Assembly (NCBI GenBank): GCA_947647735.1
Contig: CANSLJ010000031.1
Coordinates: forward strand, 1 to 42,812
DNA length: 42,812 bases
Direction: 5' to 3'
Source: an uncultured bacterium
GTDB taxonomy: Bacteria > Bacillota > Clostridia > Lachnospirales > Lachnospiraceae
The position numbers and the translations under genes are program-made. Shown piece by piece: positions 16,661 to 25,422 of this stretch. The notes beneath the pieces are model-generated. The model saw nothing but the letters and a program-made list of their open reading frames with translations, searched no databases and was not told the DNA's origin. The stretch's first letter is position 1; every line of letters starts with the position of its first letter.

Positions 16661-18118
16661 TTACTTGCCCGCCGCTTCCTGTCGTACCCGGATAAACCTT
16701 TTCCAGAGCGTTCCCATGCCCCCGGGCCCGAAGGGATTGATATAGCTTTTGCCGGTCAGTGTTTTGTTGGACGCGACGGCAAGGATAAAGAACAGAATAC
16801 CTGCCGCATATCCCCAGATTCCTGCGATTCCCGTTAAAACGAGCGTGATGATCCGCATAAATTTCAGCGCATAGCCCAGTTCATAGTTGGACTGGGTATA
16901 ATTGGCTATGGCAACAAATGCCATATACAGCATCACTTCGGAGTTAAACCATCCTGATTTTACGGCAAACTCGCCCAGCACGATACCTGCAGTTACACTT
17001 AAGGGTGTACTTAACATATTAGGTGTGTTGACCGCCGCCAGTTTCAGTCCGTCCAGAGATAGCTCAAGGATCAAAAACTGCAGCAGTACCGGCACATTTA
17101 CGTCATCGGCAATGGCGATAAAGGAAAGCCACTCAGGGAGCCATTCCGGATACATTGTCAGAAGAAGAAAGGTGGGCGTCAGAATATAGGTGATGATACC
17201 GATCAGCGTTCTGGAAAACCGCAGGTAAGTGCCGGTGATCGGAGGAAAATAGTAGTCGTCCGCCTCTTCCGTCATGTCAAAGATGGATACAGGGATGACC
17301 ATGGCGGAGGGAGAATTATCCACAAAGATGATAATGTTGCCCTCCAGTATATGAGCCGCTGCGGTGTCAGGGCGTTCCGTATATTTAAATTTTGGAAACG
17401 GATTGTACCATTTACTCTGATAGAGACATTCTGCAAGGCTTTCCTGATTCATGGTAAGGGCATCGATATGGATGTTCTGGATTCGGGTTTTTACCTGACA
17501 GAGCAGTTTGTGGTCTACCCGGTCGTCCATATAGCAGACTGCGATATCGGTTTTGGAAACCTCCCCGGCGCGCATCATTTCCATGCGGAGCTTGGGGCTT
17601 CGGATGCGCCGCCGTACAAGGGCTGTATTGAAGACGATAGTCTCCACAAATCCGTCCTTGGAACCCCGCAGAGCCTTCTCCTTTTCAGGTTCGGAAACAC
17701 TTCTTGCAGGGTAGGTCCTGCTGTCGATCAAAAGGCACCGGTCCAGCCCGTCGATAAACAGAACGGACTGCCCGGACAGGAGGGCAACTATGATGTCATC
17801 CCATGCTTTTCCCAGATCCACTTCCACGGTGGGCATAAAGCCCTTTGACATACTGTGGGCGTTTTCCGGAATGTCTTCCGGCTTCAGGCCGATCAGATAC
17901 TGCAGGATCTTCTGCATCATTTCATCTTTGCAGAATCCATCTACAAAAAACAGGCAGGCGTCCCGCCCGCCGATCTTTATCACACGGTAAACAATATCAT
18001 AACTGATATCCGGTGACAGGATTTCCTTCATGACGGACAGGTTTTCTTTCAGATCCGTTGTCATTTCCTTTCCCGGCTGCTGTGTTGGATATAATATTTC
18101 CTGATCTTTTTCATTCAT
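16661..18118 (-). CDS. spoVAF: SpoVAF-like GerA-family spore germination protein
   Basis: SpoVAF is an inner-membrane spore protein related to GerA receptor A subunits. The 485 residues contain a cytoplasmic N-terminal half with FFVDGFCKDE, DSRTYPARSVSEPE and TERPDTAAAHILEG, all strongly SpoVAF-like, followed by about five membrane helices (roughly 300-455). AGGAGA precedes the ATG. A candidate forespore sigma-G promoter lies upstream at 18230-18259. It is unusual here to stand alone: the other spoVA genes and GerA B/C subunits are not adjacent. The final gene position touches dut tail to tail. Confidence 0.92.
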   Translation of the reverse strand: MNEKDQEILYPTQQPGKEMTTDLKENLSVMKEILSPDISYDIVYRVIKIGGRDACLFFVDGFCKDEMMQKILQYLIGLKPEDIPENAHSMSKGFMPTVEVDLGKAWDDIIVALLSGQSVLFIDGLDRCLLIDSRTYPARSVSEPEKEKALRGSKDGFVETIVFNTALVRRRIRSPKLRMEMMRAGEVSKTDIAVCYMDDRVDHKLLCQVKTRIQNIHIDALTMNQESLAECLYQSKWYNPFPKFKYTERPDTAAAHILEGNIIIFVDNSPSAMVIPVSIFDMTEEADDYYFPPITGTYLRFSRTLIGIITYILTPTFLLLTMYPEWLPEWLSFIAIADDVNVPVLLQFLILELSLDGLKLAAVNTPNMLSTPLSVTAGIVLGEFAVKSGWFNSEVMLYMAFVAIANYTQSNYELGYALKFMRIITLVLTGIAGIWGYAAGILFFILAVASNKTLTGKSYINPFGPGGMGTLWKRFIRVRQEAAGK

Positions 18119-18229
18119 AAAATCTTCTCCTGATGAAACGGGTGAAACCGCTTTTTATTGTTTACGAAAATGTTCCGGATTTACGGGTTCGCGAAGCGGA
18201 TCTCGAAATGTGAGTACCGCTCACTGTGT

Positions 18230-18259
18230 TATTGTGGGCAGGAGAGTGAAAATTTATGC
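18230..18259 (-). promoter_or_regulatory. Candidate sigma-G promoter of spoVAF
   Basis: On the minus strand, GCATA (18259-18255) is followed after 18 bases by CACAATA (18236-18230). The Bacillus sigma-G consensus is GHATR-N18-CATnHTA, so only one core base differs. Sigma-F has a similar pattern. Transcription would start near 18223, giving a leader of about 105 bases that contains the small hairpin GTGAG...CTCAC. Confidence 0.55.
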
Positions 18260-18262
18260 ATG

Positions 18263-18292
18263 AAAAAACAGACCGGAACACCGGCCTGTTTT
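18263..18292 (-). terminator. Intrinsic terminator of citrate synthase gene
   Basis: Read on the minus strand, a 10-bp stem (AACAGGCCGG with CCGGTCTGTT, one G-T wobble) closes a 4-base loop and runs into TTTT. It sits 40 bases past the citrate synthase stop and immediately upstream of the spoVAF promoter. Confidence 0.85.
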
Positions 18293-18331
18293 CAGGTGAA
18301 CGTTATAAATGTTTAATATGAGTGAAACTCA

Positions 18332-19699
18332 TTATTTTCTGTTGTCGATGTCAGTGTAATTTTTGTCATATCCGATAGGCTTATAAGCGGGACGGATGAT
18401 CTTGCCGTTGTTGGCGAGCTCTTCCATGCGGTGGGCGCTCCATCCGACGATACGCGCGATGGCGAAGATCGGGGTAAACAGCTCCTGGGGCAGTCCAAGC
18501 ATCTTATAAACAAAGCCGGAGTAGAAGTCCACATTGACGCTGACACCCTTGTAGATCTGACGTTCTCCGGAGATGACCTGGGGCGCGAGTTTTTCTACAA
18601 GAGAGTAGAGGTTGAACTCCTTCTCCAGTCCCTTTTCCACGGAAAGCTTTTCCACGAAGTTCTTGAAGATGACAGCCCTCGGGTCGGATTTGGAGTATAC
18701 GGCATGTCCTACGCCGTAGATCAGCCCGGCATGGTCAAAGGCCTCCTTGTTCAGCAGTTTTTTCAGGTAGGCAGCCACTTCTTCTTCGTCTTCCCAGTCT
18801 CTCAGCACAGACATCATCTCGTCAAACATCTGTATGACTTTGATGTTGGCGCCGCCGTGGCGGGGGCCCTTCAGGGAACCGATCGCCGCTGCGATAACAG
18901 AGTAGGTATCCGCGAGGGAGGAGGTCACTACATGGGTGGTGAAGGAAGAGTTATTACCGCCGCCGTGTTCCATATGCAGTACGAGCGCTATATCCAGGAT
19001 CTTTGCCTCCAGATGGGTATAGTGGCTGTCAGGGCGCAGGATATGTAAAATATTTTCCGCTGCGGAAAGGTGAGGCTGCGGCTGATGGATATAGAGGCTG
19101 TTGCCGTCGTGGTAATGGCTGTAAGCCTGATAGCCGTAGATCGTGAGCAGCGGGAAAATGCTGATGAGCTGCAGGCACTGTCTCAGCACATTGGGCAGGG
19201 AGGTATCGTCCGCCCTGTCGTCATAGGAGTACATGGTCAGCACGCTCCTTGCCAGCGTGTTCATCATATCCTTGCTGGGGGCTTTCATGATGATATCCCG
19301 CACAAAGCTGGTGGGAAGAGTGCGGTAGCCGGAGAGCAGTTCCTGAAAGTCTTTCAGTTCCCGTTCGTTGGGCAGTTTATTGAACAGCAGAAGGTAGGTT
19401 ACCTCCTCAAACCCGAAACGGTCTTTGGAAGTAAAGCCGTTTACCAGATCCTTGACATCATAGCCTCTGTAAAACAGGCGCCCGTGTGCGGGAACGGATT
19501 GTCCGTTGACCACTTCGGTTGCACGTACATCGGAGATCGTTGTCAGTCCGGCAAGTACGCCTTTTCCGTTTAAGTCACGAAGTCCGCGCTTTACATCATA
19601 TCTTGTAAAGAGGGCGGTATCGATGATATCCGCTTCTTCACTGAGTTTTGCAAGACGGATCAGTTCCGGGGTGATCTCTGAAAAATTCTGATTATCCAT
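18332..19699 (-). CDS. Citrate synthase
   Basis: Citrate synthase condenses acetyl-CoA and oxaloacetate into citrate. The start is ATG at 19699 (MDNQNFSEIT), preceded by AAAGGAG; the frame stays open upstream to 19804, but without a ribosome site. The 455 residues include the catalytic histidines in SLKGPRHGGAN and GVGHAVYSKSDPRA and the Asp in VNVDFYSG. The family arginine sits near IVGWSAHRMEE. The N-terminal 40 residues extend beyond the minimal enzyme. In a fermenting anaerobe it probably serves glutamate synthesis rather than a full cycle. It is monocistronic, with its own terminator. Confidence 0.94.
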   Translation of the reverse strand: MDNQNFSEITPELIRLAKLSEEADIIDTALFTRYDVKRGLRDLNGKGVLAGLTTISDVRATEVVNGQSVPAHGRLFYRGYDVKDLVNGFTSKDRFGFEEVTYLLLFNKLPNERELKDFQELLSGYRTLPTSFVRDIIMKAPSKDMMNTLARSVLTMYSYDDRADDTSLPNVLRQCLQLISIFPLLTIYGYQAYSHYHDGNSLYIHQPQPHLSAAENILHILRPDSHYTHLEAKILDIALVLHMEHGGGNNSSFTTHVVTSSLADTYSVIAAAIGSLKGPRHGGANIKVIQMFDEMMSVLRDWEDEEEVAAYLKKLLNKEAFDHAGLIYGVGHAVYSKSDPRAVIFKNFVEKLSVEKGLEKEFNLYSLVEKLAPQVISGERQIYKGVSVNVDFYSGFVYKMLGLPQELFTPIFAIARIVGWSAHRMEELANNGKIIRPAYKPIGYDKNYTDIDNRK

Positions 19700-20080
19700 A
19701 TAAAAACTCCTTTCTCTGAGTAATGTACGAAAGCATGGTTTTTGTTTCACGCAAATCAGCAGCATCAAATTGTGTGTTGCCAAAATCAATAAAGTCAAAA
19801 TCAATCAAATTCATTGAAAATATAAGCGGCAAATCATAGCAAGATCTGTGTATGATAGTAAGATTACAATGACGAAATAATAAGTGTCAGAATTATTACC
19901 TGGCCGAAATGTATCTATATCATAACATAAAAAAATTGCAGATTACAAGATGATTCTGTCAATTCAGAAAAAATTAATAAATTTTTGCTCCTTTGCCGGG
20001 AGAATTTATGTATAATAGGGAAGAGGATTCAGAGAGAATTTGAAGATAGAAGAATAAGCGGGACAGAAGGGAGAATAAAG
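19700..20080. other. Divergent AT-rich region between citrate synthase and pepP
   Basis: These 381 bases separate two divergent genes. The citrate-synthase side has repeated TTGATT-like elements (minus strand, around 19780-19820) and the inverted repeat TCAAT...ATTGA. The pepP side has TATAAT at 20011-20016. I see no credible ORF or RNA gene. Confidence 0.5.
20011..20016 (+). promoter_or_regulatory. Candidate -10 element of pepP
   Basis: A perfect TATAAT lies 64 bases before the pepP ATG. No good -35 hexamer is found at 16-18 bases upstream, so the promoter call is tentative. Confidence 0.4.
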
Positions 20081-21892
20081 ATGGAGAATCAGGTGGTTTT
20101 GGGGAGGCTTTCGGATCTGAGGAAAGCCATGAGAGAGGCAGGGATCGATCATTATATGATCACATCGGCGGATTGCCACGGTTCCGAATATGTCCATGAG
20201 CATTTTCGGACGAGGGCTTATTTCAGTGGGTTTACGGGGTCCAACGGGACGCTGCTGGTGAGCGGGGAGAGCGCTGCGCTCTGGACGGACGGAAGATATT
20301 TCCTGCAGGCGGAGGAGGAGCTTTCCGGAACCGGTATTGAACTGATGCGGATGCAGGAGAAAGGCGTTCCCACAATAGAAGGCTACCTGCGGGAAAAGCT
20401 GCAGGCGGGGGAAGTGCTGGGGTTTGACGGCAACTGTGTCAGCGCGGAACAGGGGGAGAAACTGGAGAAAGCCTGCAGGGAGAAGGGGGCGGAGATCTCC
20501 TGTGACAGAGACCTTGCGGATATCGCGTGGAAGGGGCGTCCGGCTTTGCCGGCAGAGCCCGTCTGGGAGCTTCCGGAGGAGTATGCCGGGGCATCCTGCG
20601 CGGATAAACTGCGGGAAGTGCGCTGCGTAATGGAAAAAGAAGGGGCGGACCATCTGTTTTTGAGCAGCCTGGATGATATTATGTGGCTCTTTAACCTGCG
20701 GGGAGCGGATGTGTCCTGCAATCCGGTGGCGCTTTCCTATGCCTTTGTCGGAAAAGAGGACTGCACATTGTTTTTGCAGAAAAAAGCCGCCCCGGAACTT
20801 TCTCTTGAGAGGTACGACATAGAAATAGAAGAGTATGACAGTCTTTTTGAGTGGATCGGCCGGAAGTTTGAGAGAAAAGATGCGGATGGAAAAGCCGCAA
20901 GGATCATGTCTTCCGGTGCATCGCTCAGTTACCGTCTGATGCGGATGCTCTCGGAGAGGAGCGAACTGCTCCTGCGGGAATCTCCCACGGAGCTGTTGAA
21001 GGCGATCAAGAACGAGACAGAGCTTTCCCATATCCGTGAGGTTTACAGAAAAGACAGCGCCGCCTTATGTAAATTTATTTACTGGCTGAAACAACATGTC
21101 GGAGAGGAGGAGATCACGGAGATATCCGCGGCGGATAAACTGGAGGAATTCCGCAGGCAGGTTCCGGGATTCCTGGATCTCTCCTTCACCACGATCTGCG
21201 GTTATGCGGAGAACGGCGCCATTGTGCACTATGCGGCCGATCAGAAGTCAAACCGCGCGCTGGAGGCAAAGGGCATGGTGCTTGTTGACTCTGGCGGTCA
21301 GTATATGGGCGGCACAACGGATGTGACCAGGACCATCGTGCTGGGTGAAACGCAGGAGGAGGAAAAGAGGATATTCACCCTTGTGGCGGCAGCCATGCTG
21401 CGGCTCTCCGGGGCGGTCTTTTTGGAGGGAGCCACAGGGAGGAACCTGGACATTCTGGCAAGGCAGGAACTGTGGAGGGCGCATCTGGATTATAAGCACG
21501 GCACAGGGCACGGCATCGGCTATATCCTGAATGTGCACGAGGGCCCCCAGCGCATCAGCTGGCAGTACCGGGAGGATACAAAGGAGTACGCGCTGCGGGC
21601 GGGGATGCTCACCAGCGATGAGCCGGGCATGTATCTGGCAGGAAGATTCGGCGTCCGCACCGAGAATATTCTGGAGGTGGTGAAGGAGGAGGAGAACGAA
21701 TACGGGACCTTCCTCGGCTTCAGGCATCTGACCTGGGTGCCCATCGACAGGGAGGCGCTGGATCCGCGCTATCTCACCGCGGAGGATGCCGGGCGGATCA
21801 ATGCGTATCATAAGGAGGTGCGGGAAAAGATACTGCCGCTTCTGGATCAGGAGGAGCAGGCGTGGCTGATCGAGGCGACAAAAGAGCTGTAA
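20081..21892 (+). CDS. pepP: Xaa-Pro aminopeptidase (M24B)
   Basis: This cytosolic metallopeptidase removes N-terminal residues that precede proline. The start at 20081 follows AAGGGAG; an upstream in-frame start at 19985 lies in the promoter. The 603 residues match the long, three-domain type: two creatinase-like N-terminal domains (about 1-310), the M24 pita-bread domain (about 320-530) and a C-terminal M24 extension. Metal ligands are visible as the Asp residues of VDSGGQYMGGTTDVTRT, the His of HGTGHGIGY, and the Glu residues of TSDEPGMY and GVRTENILE. It is likely transcribed alone, as pckA has its own promoter. Confidence 0.92.
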   Translation: MENQVVLGRLSDLRKAMREAGIDHYMITSADCHGSEYVHEHFRTRAYFSGFTGSNGTLLVSGESAALWTDGRYFLQAEEELSGTGIELMRMQEKGVPTIEGYLREKLQAGEVLGFDGNCVSAEQGEKLEKACREKGAEISCDRDLADIAWKGRPALPAEPVWELPEEYAGASCADKLREVRCVMEKEGADHLFLSSLDDIMWLFNLRGADVSCNPVALSYAFVGKEDCTLFLQKKAAPELSLERYDIEIEEYDSLFEWIGRKFERKDADGKAARIMSSGASLSYRLMRMLSERSELLLRESPTELLKAIKNETELSHIREVYRKDSAALCKFIYWLKQHVGEEEITEISAADKLEEFRRQVPGFLDLSFTTICGYAENGAIVHYAADQKSNRALEAKGMVLVDSGGQYMGGTTDVTRTIVLGETQEEEKRIFTLVAAAMLRLSGAVFLEGATGRNLDILARQELWRAHLDYKHGTGHGIGYILNVHEGPQRISWQYREDTKEYALRAGMLTSDEPGMYLAGRFGVRTENILEVVKEEENEYGTFLGFRHLTWVPIDREALDPRYLTAEDAGRINAYHKEVREKILPLLDQEEQAWLIEATKEL

Positions 21893-21953
21893 GTTTTTTC
21901 TGTGCCTTCATAAAAATTTTAGGATTTACGGTCGGGTTTGTGCAAAAGCCATC

Positions 21954-21981
21954 TTGACTTTTAAGATATGATTTGTAATAA
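21954..21981 (+). promoter_or_regulatory. Promoter and long leader of pckA
   Basis: TTGACT (21954-21959) and TAATAA (21976-21981) are separated by 16 bases. Transcription from about 21988 gives a leader of roughly 130 bases before the ATG at 22117. The leader contains short inverted repeats, including CTGCG...CGCAG near 22018-22038 and CCGG pairs near 22060-22075. I do not recognise a riboswitch class. Confidence 0.65.
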
Positions 21982-22116
21982 TAAGAGACGAATGTGCGGT
22001 CATTCAGTGCAGGTAAACTGCGCGGAGGAAAACCGCAGGTATTAAAGATATTCGTGATATCCGGCAGGTCCGGTACCGCGATAAACTATATCTATATTCC
22101 AAGAGGAGGAAAGAAT

Positions 22117-23820
22117 ATGTCAACAAAAGCGTATTACCCCATTTCCGAGATCGGCAAAGGTAAGGTTGGTTTTTCCAAAACCCGTTCCATTATCGAAGCT
22201 GCTTTCTATGGAAACAACGTAGTGAAAGTGGAGACTCTGAAAGAGGCTTATGAGTTAGCTAAAAACTCTCCGGGAACCATCGTGACAGATATGCCTGTAA
22301 AGGATGGCGAGACTTTCGGTCTTCCCAGCGATGCAAAAGTTCTTCTGTTCAACGACGGCGCCGTAACCGGACGTTATGCAGCGGCACGCCGTATCAAAGG
22401 CGAACCCGGTGTGGATGAGACCAAACTGGATAAGGTAGTGATGGACGCGATCTATAAGACACGCTGGAAAACCATGTACCATGCAACATGTTTTGTAGGC
22501 CTTGATCCTGAATTTATGGTAAAAGCTCACCTTCTGATTCCGGAAGGAGAGGAAAACCTTCTGTACAACTGGATGATCAACTTCCAGTATATGTCTGACG
22601 AATATGTGAAGATGTACAAGAACTCCCAGCCTGTAGGGGGCGGTAACGAGCCGGATATCTATATCTTCTCCGATCCCCAGTGGTTCCCCCAGGAAGCTCC
22701 CGATGTGGACTACAGCTGCCTGAGCGATCCTCTGACACTGTGCTACTTCGATACCAACGAGAACTGCGCGGCGATCCTCGGCATGAAATACTTCGGCGAG
22801 CATAAGAAAGGCACACTGACCATGGCATGGGCTCTGGCTAACAGAAACGGCTATGCGGCATGCCACGGCGGTCAGAAAGAATACACACTGGCTGACGGCT
22901 CCAAGTTCGTTGCTTCCGTATACGGCCTGTCCGGATCCGGTAAGTCCACTCTGACTCACGCTAAACACGGTGGCAAGTATCCTATCACTGTTCTGCATGA
23001 TGACGCATTCATCATCAACACAGATACCTGCTCTTCCGTAGCGCTTGAGCCTACTTACTTTGACAAGACCGCTGACTATCCTACAGGATGTCCTGACAAT
23101 GAATATCTGCTGACAGCTCAGAACTGTTCTGCTACGATGGATGAGAACGGCAAGATCCAGCTTGTAACAGAGGATATCAGAAACGGTAACGGCCGTGCGA
23201 TCAAGTCCAAACTGTGGTCCCCGAACCGTGTAGATAAGATCGATGCTCCTGTAAACGCTATTTTCTGGATCATGAAAGATCCTACCATCCCGCCTGTAGT
23301 AAAACTGAAAGGTGCGGCTCTGGCTTCCGTTATGGGTGCGACACTTGCTACAAAGACTTCCACAGCAGAGCGTGTGGCTGCAGGTACAGATATGAACGCG
23401 CTGAGGATCGTTCCTTACGCTAACCCGTTCAGAACATACCCTCTGGTTAACGACTATGAGAAGTTCAAAAAGCTGGTGGAAGAGAAGAACGTTGACTGCT
23501 ATATCGTAAATACAGGCGACTTCATGGGCAAGAAAGTAAAACCCGCTGATACACTGGGCATTCTGGAAACGATCGTGGAAGGAAAGGCTAACTTTGAGAA
23601 GTGGGGCAACTTTGAAGATATCGAGATCATGAACGACTGGTCCGGCAAGACCGGCGACTTCACGCCTGATCTGAACGATGCTTCCTATATGGCAGCTCTG
23701 AAGAATGCTATGCAGAACCGTGTGGACGCTGTGGAAGGCTTCGCTACCAAGAAGGAAGGCTATGACAAACTTCCTGACGAGGCACTGGACGCTCTGAAGA
23801 AACTGGTTTCCGAGTGCTAG
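22117..23820 (+). CDS. pckA: Phosphoenolpyruvate carboxykinase (ATP)
   Basis: PEPCK interconverts oxaloacetate and PEP with ATP/ADP. In succinate- or propionate-forming anaerobes it often runs toward oxaloacetate, fixing CO2. The start at 22117 follows AAGAGGAGGAAAG, a near-perfect ribosome site; the frame is open upstream to 21994 without one. The 567 residues contain the P-loop GLSGSGKST (270-278), the metal-binding LHDDAFII segment, and the adenine-side region near NGRAIKSKLW. Codon use differs visibly from its neighbours, with more GCT, GGT, AAC and GAC and fewer GCG and GGG. This suggests very high expression rather than transfer. Confidence 0.95.
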   Translation: MSTKAYYPISEIGKGKVGFSKTRSIIEAAFYGNNVVKVETLKEAYELAKNSPGTIVTDMPVKDGETFGLPSDAKVLLFNDGAVTGRYAAARRIKGEPGVDETKLDKVVMDAIYKTRWKTMYHATCFVGLDPEFMVKAHLLIPEGEENLLYNWMINFQYMSDEYVKMYKNSQPVGGGNEPDIYIFSDPQWFPQEAPDVDYSCLSDPLTLCYFDTNENCAAILGMKYFGEHKKGTLTMAWALANRNGYAACHGGQKEYTLADGSKFVASVYGLSGSGKSTLTHAKHGGKYPITVLHDDAFIINTDTCSSVALEPTYFDKTADYPTGCPDNEYLLTAQNCSATMDENGKIQLVTEDIRNGNGRAIKSKLWSPNRVDKIDAPVNAIFWIMKDPTIPPVVKLKGAALASVMGATLATKTSTAERVAAGTDMNALRIVPYANPFRTYPLVNDYEKFKKLVEEKNVDCYIVNTGDFMGKKVKPADTLGILETIVEGKANFEKWGNFEDIEIMNDWSGKTGDFTPDLNDASYMAALKNAMQNRVDAVEGFATKKEGYDKLPDEALDALKKLVSEC

Positions 23821-23866
23821 GAGACAGGCACAAAAGTGCAGGTTTTGAAATGAATTAAAACAACAG

Positions 23867-23912
23867 AGGCTGCTGTACCGGGCTTTAAAAAGTTCAGTAC
23901 AGCGGCTTTTTT
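23867..23912 (+). terminator. Intrinsic terminator of pckA
   Basis: A 10-bp stem (GCTGCTGTAC with GTACAGCGGC, one wobble) encloses an AT-rich loop and is followed by six T residues. Confidence 0.85.
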
Positions 23913-23981
23913 AAACCGGCGGACCGGTTGTGACAATATAAGAACTCACATGACGATGCGATATCCGGGGAGATGAGAGAG

Positions 23982-24119
23982 ATGGAGATCCTGCTTTTTG
24001 CTTTGATGATAGGAATCCCGGCTGCTATTACGATCTTTACAGGAAGCAGCGGAAAGCGCGGCTGCGGAGGGGGCTGTGCCACCTGCGGCAACAGGGGAAC
24101 CTGTCACAGAAAGAAATAA
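23982..24119 (+). CDS. Small Cys-rich membrane peptide
   Basis: This 45-residue ORF begins with a membrane helix (MEILLFALMIGIPAAITIF) and ends in a cysteine-rich tail, CGGGCATCGNRGTC, with a basic end. GGGGAG lies nine bases before the chosen ATG; ATG at 23973 is an in-frame alternative, but it abuts the ribosome site. The layout resembles the FeoB-associated Cys-rich membrane peptides, but no feoB is nearby. It sits between pckA's terminator and the MFS gene, 30 bases before the latter, so it may be cotranscribed with the transporter. Function is unknown; metal binding is a guess from the cysteines. Confidence 0.65.
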   Translation: MEILLFALMIGIPAAITIFTGSSGKRGCGGGCATCGNRGTCHRKK

Positions 24120-24149
24120 AGGTATATCGAGGGAGAACAGAAAAGAAAA

Positions 24150-25367
24150 ATGAACAAAGGAAAATTCTGGACAGCGCGCTATGCGGTGATCAACGCGACC
24201 TATTTTATGGGATTTTGCGGCGTCCATGCGTACGCATCCATTTTTATGCTGAACCGGGGTTTCAGCAATTCCCAGATCGGCATGCTGCTGGCTTTTGCCA
24301 ATATTTTCTCGGTGCTGATACAGCCGGTCATCGCCGGGCTGATCGATAAGCCCGGAAAACTGACAAACCGCAGGACAGCGGCGGCCTGTACGGTTGTGAT
24401 CATGGCACTGTCTCTGGCGCTGGCGTTTATCCGGCAGGAGAAGATGCTGATATTTATCATATTCATGATGATCTATATGATCCAGATGGCGTATCAGCCG
24501 ATCATCATTGCCATGAATTTTGAGTATGCCGAGAAGGGCTGTCCCATCAATTTCGGGCTGGCAAGAGGTATGGGATCGGTGGGATTTGCGCTGTATTCCC
24601 CTGTGCTCGGGAATCTCCTGGAGCGGCATAATGTGAGCGTGATACATATCGGGGATGCCCTTGTGCTTGCGGTGGGGCTTTTGTTCCTTCTGACATTTCG
24701 GCTGCCGGAAGATCCTGCGGGCTCTGCGCCGGAGGGCGCTGAAGAAAAAGAGACAGGCGCAGTGCCGGAGATGACGGCGCACAACAATTTTTTTGATTTT
24801 GTAAAGCACTATCCGAAATTTATGGTGTTTTTGCTGGCGGTGATCCTGGTGTTTTTTGCCCATAATATGATCAACGATTATATGATCCAGATCATCACGC
24901 CGCTGGGCGGCACGGAAAAACATATCGGTTATGCCACATCCATGGCGGCCCTTGTGGAATTGCCGACGATGGCCTTTTTTACAGGGATTGCAAAGAAGAT
25001 TTCCTGCGGGAAACTGCTGATGATCTCCACCGCGTTTTTTACGGTCAAGGTGGGGCTTATGTTTTTTGCCACCGGCATTGCAGGCGTGTTTGTCAGCCAG
25101 TTCTGCCAGGTCGGAGCCTATGCGCTCTTTATCCCGGCATCCGCCTATTATGTCAATATGGTGATGGAAAAACTCGATCAGGTGAAGGGGCAGGCCTACC
25201 TGAACTGTGCCATCACATTGAGCGGTACTTTCAGCGGGCTGATATGCGGCAGGATACTGGATGCGGCGGGGCCGGGAAAAATGCTTGCCTGCGGTGTGGC
25301 GGTAAGCATTGCGGGAACTGTTCTGGCAGTTGTGTCGGTAAAAGAGGAATACGGAAATACTATATGA
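24150..25367 (+). CDS. MFS transporter
   Basis: A 405-residue major-facilitator protein with about twelve hydrophobic helices in two halves. The halves are split by an acidic cytoplasmic loop near residues 190-215 (DPAGSAPEGAEEKETG). The N-terminal part (YAVINATYFMGFCG) and the motif-A-like stretch GLIDKPGKLTNRR resemble the LacY-like/nucleoside-permease group, so the substrate may be a sugar or nucleoside. That is an inference only. The ribosome site before the ATG is weak (GAGGGAG, far upstream). The Cys-rich peptide lies immediately upstream, and no regulator or catabolic gene accompanies it. Confidence 0.85.
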   Translation: MNKGKFWTARYAVINATYFMGFCGVHAYASIFMLNRGFSNSQIGMLLAFANIFSVLIQPVIAGLIDKPGKLTNRRTAAACTVVIMALSLALAFIRQEKMLIFIIFMMIYMIQMAYQPIIIAMNFEYAEKGCPINFGLARGMGSVGFALYSPVLGNLLERHNVSVIHIGDALVLAVGLLFLLTFRLPEDPAGSAPEGAEEKETGAVPEMTAHNNFFDFVKHYPKFMVFLLAVILVFFAHNMINDYMIQIITPLGGTEKHIGYATSMAALVELPTMAFFTGIAKKISCGKLLMISTAFFTVKVGLMFFATGIAGVFVSQFCQVGAYALFIPASAYYVNMVMEKLDQVKGQAYLNCAITLSGTFSGLICGRILDAAGPGKMLACGVAVSIAGTVLAVVSVKEEYGNTI

Positions 25368-25422
25368 TATATTGCAGAAATAAAATATTTATTTAAATAT
25401 AAAAAAGGAGGGTCCTAAATCT

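Noticed and set aside
16657-16663. Possible overlapping regulation where dut and spoVAF end one base apart
   Set aside because: Close convergent ends are common; nothing in the sequence shows antisense control.
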